Shown here in pieces: positions 57,738-64,000 of a stretch of DNA of 64,000 nucleotides. Origin of the DNA: Eulemur rufifrons (lineage: Eukaryota; Chordata; Mammalia; Primates; Lemuridae); the NCBI RefSeq assembly GCF_041146395.1, contig NC_090989.1, positions 48,076,501 to 48,140,500 of the forward strand, read 5' to 3'. Every line of letters starts with the position of its first letter. Position 1 is the first letter of the stretch. The notes below the pieces were generated by a model. It worked only from the letters and a program-made list of their open reading frames with translations. It was not told the DNA's origin and did no database searches. The translations under genes were made by a program, and so were the position numbers.

Positions 57738-59000
57738 ACTTACGTGTTTTCTTTGCATTCATTCTATTTAGCACTTGCTGAACTTATGGGTCCATAATTC
57801 ACTGCAGTTTTTTTTTTTAATCAAAATTGAGAAAAATTTGGCTATTATTTCCTCAGACACTTTGCTACATTCACTATCTCTTCTACTGATGGGAATCAAA
57901 TTAGATATATGTCAGGGCATTTTATAGCCTCTAACAGGTCACTATCGCTCTGTCCAATTTTCTTCAATTTTTTTTTTTTTTTTGCTGATTTTCAGATTGG
58001 ATAATTTCTATTGACCTATCATCAAATTTGCTGAGTCCCTCTTCAATATTTCCTATCTGCTGATATCTGTAAGTTTTTTTTTTTCATTTCATTTACTTTT
58101 CAGTTCAAGAATTTCCATTGATTTTTTTTTAAATTTTCATTTTTTTGCTAAGGATCCTTCACGAGTAAAAGAATTCAGTTGTTAATACCATACTTTCCTT
58201 TAATTCTTTTCCTTCAGCCCTTAAAAGGCATTTATAATAGCTCCATTAGCATCTTAAGTTTGTTAAAGTCTAGTGAAGGGCTGGTTTCTATTGACAGCTT
58301 TATTGCATGATTATCTATCACATTTTCCTATTTGTTTGCAATTTATTGTTGTATATCAGATATTTTGGATTATGTATTCAAAGAATATAAATTCTACTGC
58401 ATTCCACTATGTGATTTGTTTGTTTTAGTAAGAAATTAAATTATTCACTAAACACCTTGAATTTGTGTAAGCATGGATTTCACTCGGTTAGTGCAGATCT
58501 GACAACAACATGACATGTTTCCTAAGACACTTCAACTAGCCAGCATCCAAATTTCTCCAAATTATATAACCCCTAAAGATTTTGTCAGGGATTGATTTTG
58601 GGTTTTATTGGGCAGGTCTGGAGCAGTCGGTCCTAAACCTTGTGGCATCTCAGCTGGAGTCCCAGGGTTCTCCATGTGTTTTCAGAGGTCTACACTTTCT
58701 CTCTGGGCCAGAAGCCTTCTTCCAGCACTGTTCAGTCTCTGATGTCAAGCTCTGAACCTGGTAGCAGCTATCTGTGGTAAGTCTGATGATATCTCACCTT
58801 GCACATGTGCAGCCTAGCTGTTAGTAAAGGACTTTCCTGGAACCCTCAAACAGATTTCTGCCCATCCCATGTGCAGTCTTTTCCTCCTGATGCTCTGACC
58901 CTCAGATTCCAGCTGTTTCAGCTACCCCAAACCCTGACTTCTCCTTCGTCAGCTCAGTAAGACCTTCATATTCTCTCTGGACTCTAGCCATGAGTCAGGA

Positions 59001-60388
59001 AATTGTCCTCAGGCAGAAAACTGGGGTGATACTGAGGCTCATTTCATGGACTTTCCCTTCCCTCAAGGTTTGTAATGTTGTACTTTCTGTTATCCAATAC
59101 CTCAAAACAGTAGCCTTGTACATTTTGCCCAGTTTTATAATTATTAATGTCAAAAAGGATTGACTGATATTAGTTACTTCATCACATCTAGAAGCAAAAT
59201 GTTCCACTTAATTTTTTAAAAGGATGTAATATTCTTGCATAAGTTCCCAAGAATATATTTAAAAATCCCATTATTCTGGCTCTACTGACTGTGCTTATCT
59301 CAGGTATAAGTTATTCTCTTTGTTGAATCTGTTTTTCCTCTTTCATGGCATTGCTGTTTCTGAAATTTATGATTCTCAATTGCATGTTTATGTCAGTCAA
59401 GGTCACAACAGGAAACCTACAGAACAGCCCAAATAGGATAATCAGAGGAGTGTTACCTTACAAAGGTATGGGTGTAGGGAAGCCTTAGGATTTTTGGATT
59501 TAGTTCTGAAAAGAACAAGTTACTCTTTACAAGGGTACTTGTAAGATATTAAACATGGGAATTGTTGGTGCCTACATATTTTGCCAGGTGCAGTGAAAAA
59601 TAGTGAGCATTCATAGATGTGAAGAGAGAAAGAGAGGGACAGGCAGATAGGCACAGAAAGAGACAGAGAGAAATATGGAGAAGATGAAGAGAGACAGAGA
59701 GAGACAGAAACAGAGACAGAAAGAGAAATAGAGAGAAGCTCCTGTGTTCAACAGCCTGGCTTTAGTTGTTCCAGCATCCATGTGTTTCTTGCTGTTTGTT
59801 GGTTTGGTGCCAATGTGGGTGTTGACCAACACACTCTCCTGTTTTCTCTTTAGTTAGTTTAATCTGGGTCCTGTCACTTGCCACAAGAAGAGTCGTAACT
59901 AATATGAACAACAAAAACAAAAAAAAAGATAAGGGAAATGAAGACCGATTCAAGAGAATTTATTCAATGTGAATAGGGCAACCTAAATTCTGCTGGTCAG
60001 GTTGATTTTGGGGGTGGCTGAATTTAGGCCCTTAGTATCTGCTGTTTTGCTTAATGATAATAAGATTAAGTGTCTTTCACCTTTTTTTTTCTTCATTCTT
60101 TCCCATATCTACTAAAAGGGAAATGATATCTGAGGGTTTGTTTTTTGGTTTTGTTTCCTTTGGATTTTTAATATTTTAGTCAATCAGCTAGATAGAAATA
60201 GAAAGTATCATTACTTATGCTGGTTTACCAAATAAGCTTTCCTTGAATATTTTACATAATGTGTACTATGATTCAAGAGCTGGATTGACTAAAATCTTTA
60301 AATGCCTCCCATACTTTAGATGTTTAGTCTAAAAATGATTTCACTTATAATCTTAGGCAAAATGTCTATGTCTCAGCTATTTAAAGAA
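59001..60388. other. Intergenic, unassigned, with GA-rich simple sequence
   Basis: The part at 59.38-59.50 kb (aaggtcacaacaggaaacct) may be an old repeat, but I cannot name it. No gene is supported. Confidence 0.5.
59618..59736. repeat. GA/GACA-rich low-complexity tract
   Basis: About 120 bp of almost pure purine plus C on the + strand, built from gagaga, gacaga and aaagag units. The minus-strand open frame over it (serine/leucine/phenylalanine-rich) is a product of the low complexity. Confidence 0.92.
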
Positions 60389-60389
60389 T

Positions 60390-60471
60390 ACCAATTTTAT
60401 CACTACTTATGGAACAAAGGAATTAAGGTGGTTAATGATTACCAAATTCATCACTACTAATGGAACAAAGG
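60390..60471. repeat. Short tandem duplication, period 51 bp
   Basis: accaattttatcactactta, then tggaacaaagg at 60390-60420, recurs as accaaattcatcactactaa, then tggaacaaagg at 60441-60471. Confidence 0.8.
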
Positions 60472-63400
60472 GCTTGCTATTTCCTGTTCAGGAGTTGAAG
60501 GTGATTAATTATTACATTACCTATCTTCATACAAAATAGTTATAACTTGAAGTAGAAGCTGCCACACAAACTATAGAACAGCTTGCACAGAGTTTTGAAG
60601 GGAATTATGTTTGTTAACATAAGAAAGGCATAGCCTATTCAAGTTTAACACTTATTAATTAGCTGTGTTTAAACACAGGCTTACACAAGTTAAAGCCATG
60701 AATGTAATGCTCCCCTCTTTTTAAATTTTTATTTATACTGTTTATATGAACAGGATATGGTAATAAGATGAAAGGATGCATTAAACAAGACAGAGCCAAA
60801 TTTTATAGCTTGGTTAGGGAAAGGAAAACACTAGAGATGTTAAAATAAGACTTACAATGAATGTTTATGGAACTGGATTCAGGCAAAGCTGTTAAATAAC
60901 TGTACGCCTTTAACTCACCAAAGGCAAATAAATAATTTCATCCATCATGGTGAAAAACTAGCAGGCCCGATTGTATGTTCAAATCATTTATTACTCATGA
61001 ATTTAATCAGAAAATTTGTATATATTGAGGTTTCTGGTGTCTAATTGGTACCTCAGATAGTTTAGTGGGTAAGAAGGGAATTGGAGACTCTATGTCAGGA
61101 GTAAAATAAGTATGGTTTCTGTTAAGGTTTGAGGATTATGTAAGATATGCAACTGATCTGCTCATGTTTCCCAACATTATGTCATCCCTCTCTAAGAAAT
61201 TTTTATCTCTTCCCATTTTTCCCACATTATGGAAGCATGAGAACGAAAGCATCTGTCTGAAAATTATACATTTAGAGAAAGTCTACACATTCACCACAGT
61301 CATTGGTTCCTGGACCCTGTAAGTCTTTACCTGAGTGTGGATGCCTTAAGGTGGCAAAACTGTTTTTTTATTGTTGCCTTTCTTTGGGAACCACCATTGA
61401 GGAGAGGCTTCAGTTTAAACCAGAAACTGCACAATGTGAATTAGACACAGGAAAATTATTCATCTCTACTTTTGTATGTTGTTAGAATTTGGCTTCCATA
61501 GTTTTCTAAGATAAGCCTTAGAGCTGAACAAGAACTTTGGGAACTCCTGTTCTTTAGGAGCATTGGAACTTCAACTTATATTTTCTTTCTTTTCCTTTCT
61601 TTCTTTTTTTCTTTTCTTTTTTTTTGTTTTTTGTTTTTGTAGTGTACCTATAAATGAGCAGTGGATGGACTTCTACCCCTACCAAAATTTTGAAATAATG
61701 AATGAACCATTCAGTAAATGGCTCAGGGAGCCATTTGGCTCTGAGCTCAAATGGCTTGGCTGTGACTTTTGCAGAAAAGAAGGGTGGACACGAGGCTTAG
61801 GCCAATAGTTGAAACTTCAAAGGATAATGTCATGGCAAGGGCAAAGGAGGCCTGAAATAAAGAAAAATGTGCCAAGGATTTAAACCACATTAGATCTAAA
61901 TCATATTACTGTTGCTATTCAGAAAAAGGCCTCTGCCATCTTTGTCCTTCTCTACTTAGCACAAATCCATTATGGGACAATCTTGTTTGTGAAACACAAT
62001 TATCCCTTTTTCTTTCTTTGTTTTCCTTCCTCTCTGCATTCCAACAATCAAGCCATGATCACTCCTCTCTGATTATGTTTGTGTTATTTATATGAGAATT
62101 ATCCAGAGGATCAAGCCACAATTCAATTCTCCATATAGCACAAGGTCATATAGAGCCATTTTCCATGGGCACCATACTCCTTTCCTAAGAGTGTCTTGAT
62201 TGCATCTCAGCTTACCAGCTTGTCTTTCCCTGCAGCATGTTACTTATAATCATGCAGTAGCATTTTTGAGCTTCTTCTATGTGCCTGGCCCCAGGCTATG
62301 ACATGGACTTATTTCAATGAAGAAGATACCTATCCATTTACCCCTTTTCTGACCACTTAAACATAACTGGTCTGCTCCCTCACCAGGTAAAGCTAGCCTG
62401 CTCTAGGTATTCACAAGGACCATTCTTCCCTTCATTTTGTCTTCACACTCTTGCAAGTTCTCATTTTCCTGACTTGCCAAAGCTCTGCTTCTTCAATTGG
62501 CTTTCAATATCCATGACTGGCACTCCACTTTATTTGCCACAATTTCCCAACTTCCTCTTTTGCTTTGTCAATCTTGCTCTGCAAGCTTCCTTGATTGTAG
62601 CATTACCAGTAATTTCCAATAAAAGTAATTTTCAGGAGTCTTCTCTGCAGGGGAGGGAAAATGAAGAGTGACTATGTATAGCTCAGGAGAAAGAGAAGAG
62701 ACTAATATTTGCAATAATTTTGTATCAAACACAGTAATAAGTACCCCACTTATTTCATTCAATTTAGTAGCAGAAATACTATGTCAAGTGAAAGACCCAT
62801 AAACATTGCAAAAAAGGGTAACATAACAGAGAGAAGGATTTACACTATCTGGGCAACAAGGAAATGGCTAGATACTCTTCATGCATGTGGAGAGTATTAA
62901 CCTGGTGACATACGAACATGGGGGGCATAGTGTGCCCCCTCCTCTTCTTATATCTCCTCTTTCTGTCCTCCAGGTCATTCTACATGTGGCAGCCAGAAAC
63001 TATAAGCCTTCAGTGACTTACCACTGGACAGAGACTCAAATTTTTTCGTAATGGATAAGAACACAGATCTGATCTATCCTTCCAAAATCAGTTCTGGCCA
63101 CTCTTCATCCACTCCCTTCACCCCAACCATATTGGCCTTCTGGGTTCTAAGAAATATCAGGTACTTTGCAGACTAGGAGACTTTACAGGTGCCTCTGTCC
63201 AGCACATCCTCCTCTCCCCCTCCCCCAAAGGAGCGCATGCACGCTTGAAGTGGAGCCTGTGCATCAGACTAATGATCAGAGTGGAGGCATTTCAAACAAG
63301 TCTGTTCATCAAGTACAAGAAAATCTTATCTGACAACCTGGCTCAGTAAGCAATTTCATTTCCTAAATGCTTATTTGTTAAATTGAGACCTTCTGTTTCC

Positions 63401-64000
63401 CTCAGAAAGGTTAGCAAGTAAAAGTGTTGAGTTTGCCTAGTGAGTGGATTTGCTTATTATTGTGTGTGGTATCAGTGTTGGTCTTTAGTTTATCATTGAC
63501 TGTTTATGCCTGAAAAAGTTTCTTTGCTCACATTACAAGCATTGGACATGTAACTGGTTATGGACTTTGAATTTCTAATCTCCGGCTACTGTTGCTATAA
63601 TTTATGTATTTGTTAGCTGTTATTAAAAAAAATCAACAGAGTTAATCACATTTACCATAACAGAAATTAATATAGGGCTACCACCTGTCTTCTTCCCCCC
63701 AGATAGTCTGAATTTTAGAGATTATTTTACTGCTAGGAAACTTTTAAGCTGTCTAGGAGGACTTGCTTTTATTGTGGCTGTTTTGCATGTTGTGTACTTT
63801 TTCTCTACTGTTGTTTGAAAAAGCCCGTGGCTGTTATTTGGCGAATGCACAGCTTGGGATGAAGGTTGGGAAAATAACAGGATGATTAACATGGCAAAAA
63901 GCAGTCTTCTCTTTCTGTGCCACCCCTCTACCCTCACACTGCTCCATGATTTTGGCAGAGGGGGAGGCTGTCAGTTGAACAAATGTGATTGGACAAAATG
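60472..64000. other. Intergenic to the window end, mostly unassigned
   Basis: No gene is supported. Frames up to 81 codons lack known domains. It contains a pyrimidine tract at 61580-61640 and a weak L2-like fragment at about 62255-62330 (ttcttctatgtgcctggccc). Confidence 0.55.
61580..61640. repeat. Polypyrimidine tract (T/C then T/G)
   Basis: About 60 bp of ttttctttcttttcctttct-type sequence turning into ttttgttttttg. It ends in TAG and so looks like a splice acceptor by chance. No exon follows that I can support. Confidence 0.9.

Larger units (their letters stand above)
52230..59000 (-). repeat. Old L1M element, antisense, about 6.8 kb including later insertions
   Basis: Read left to right it runs from the L1 3' half to the 5' end. 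ORF2-derived blocks on the reverse strand are near 52.43-52.75 kb (agaatcaactttccaatg, aatggacatcctaata), 53.33-53.50 kb (ggcctcataaaatgatgtgg, gaaattcacctgtgaagcca) and 54.2-54.8 kb (ctgtaaatgtcaatcaggat, aatatccttctttatttctt, tcaatttatatttaatgtaa). 5'-end-type sequence follows at 56.1-56.4 and 57.75-59.0 kb. All frames are destroyed. Interrupted by an L1 3' scrap, an MLT1 LTR, a J-like Alu and a younger L1. Outer limits are approximate. Confidence 0.7.

Noticed and set aside
59611..59832. Minus-strand frame with a long S/L/F-rich hydrophobic run
   Set aside because: It is the translation of the GA-rich simple-sequence tract.
61563..61808. Possible exon after a long pyrimidine tract ending in TAG
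   Set aside because: No donor, homology or gene context. The pyrimidine tract is simple sequence.

Overview
The window is nuclear DNA from a mammal, almost certainly a primate and most likely a strepsirrhine of the lemur group. The best lineage marker is the young Alu elements at 14.3, 29.4 and 48.5 kb. They carry the A/T-rich middle linker (atagaaagaaattatatggacagctaaaaatatatatagaaaa-type) that I associate with lemur Alu elements, and they have intact target-site duplications. The sequence is AT-rich, CpG-poor and full of old L1, L2, MIR, MaLR and DNA-transposon fossils, as expected for a mammalian gene and the desert next to it.

Region 1 (about 1 to 20.86 kb) is the 3' part of one gene on the + strand, ZPLD1 (zona pellucida-like domain containing 1, also called cupulin). 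Seven coding exons are visible: 9-81, 4099-4196, 5549-5629, 10393-10564, 11827-11935, 17994-18023 and 18463-18638. All have AG acceptors and GT donors, and the phases join without a break to give the C-terminal 245 residues. These hold the end of the ZP module, a furin-type RERR site, a 30-nt micro-exon encoding the juxtamembrane stretch, one transmembrane helix and a short cytoplasmic tail. A long 3' UTR follows, ending near an AATAAA at 20837. The N-terminal exons lie to the left of the window. Introns hold ordinary fossils: an L1M/HAL1-like block, MIRs, L2s and Alus. One intron has a good CTCF-like motif beside a CA repeat.

Region 2 (about 20.9 to 64 kb) has no gene that I can support. In human, the DNA beyond ZPLD1 on 3q is a gene desert, and this stretch looks the same. 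It holds a full-length but dead Hsmar1-like mariner (27417-28698), a MER5A with an intact 8-bp duplication, two MLT1-type LTRs and many MIR and Alu copies. It also has a 115-bp tandem duplication (34.9-35.15 kb) and a pair of about 180-bp inverted copies 2.1 kb apart (37.7 and 40.0 kb). An old antisense L1 of about 6.8 kb (52.2-59.0 kb) has been hit by an MLT1 LTR, an AluJ-like element and a lineage-specific L1. That younger L1 has the 5'-inverted structure of twin priming and a 17-bp target-site duplication.

I found no previously undescribed gene system. The points most worth checking are the inverted duplication, the Hsmar1-like mariner in an apparent lemur, the twin-primed L1 and the intronic CTCF-like site. 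All family names rest on recognition by eye, without database searches.
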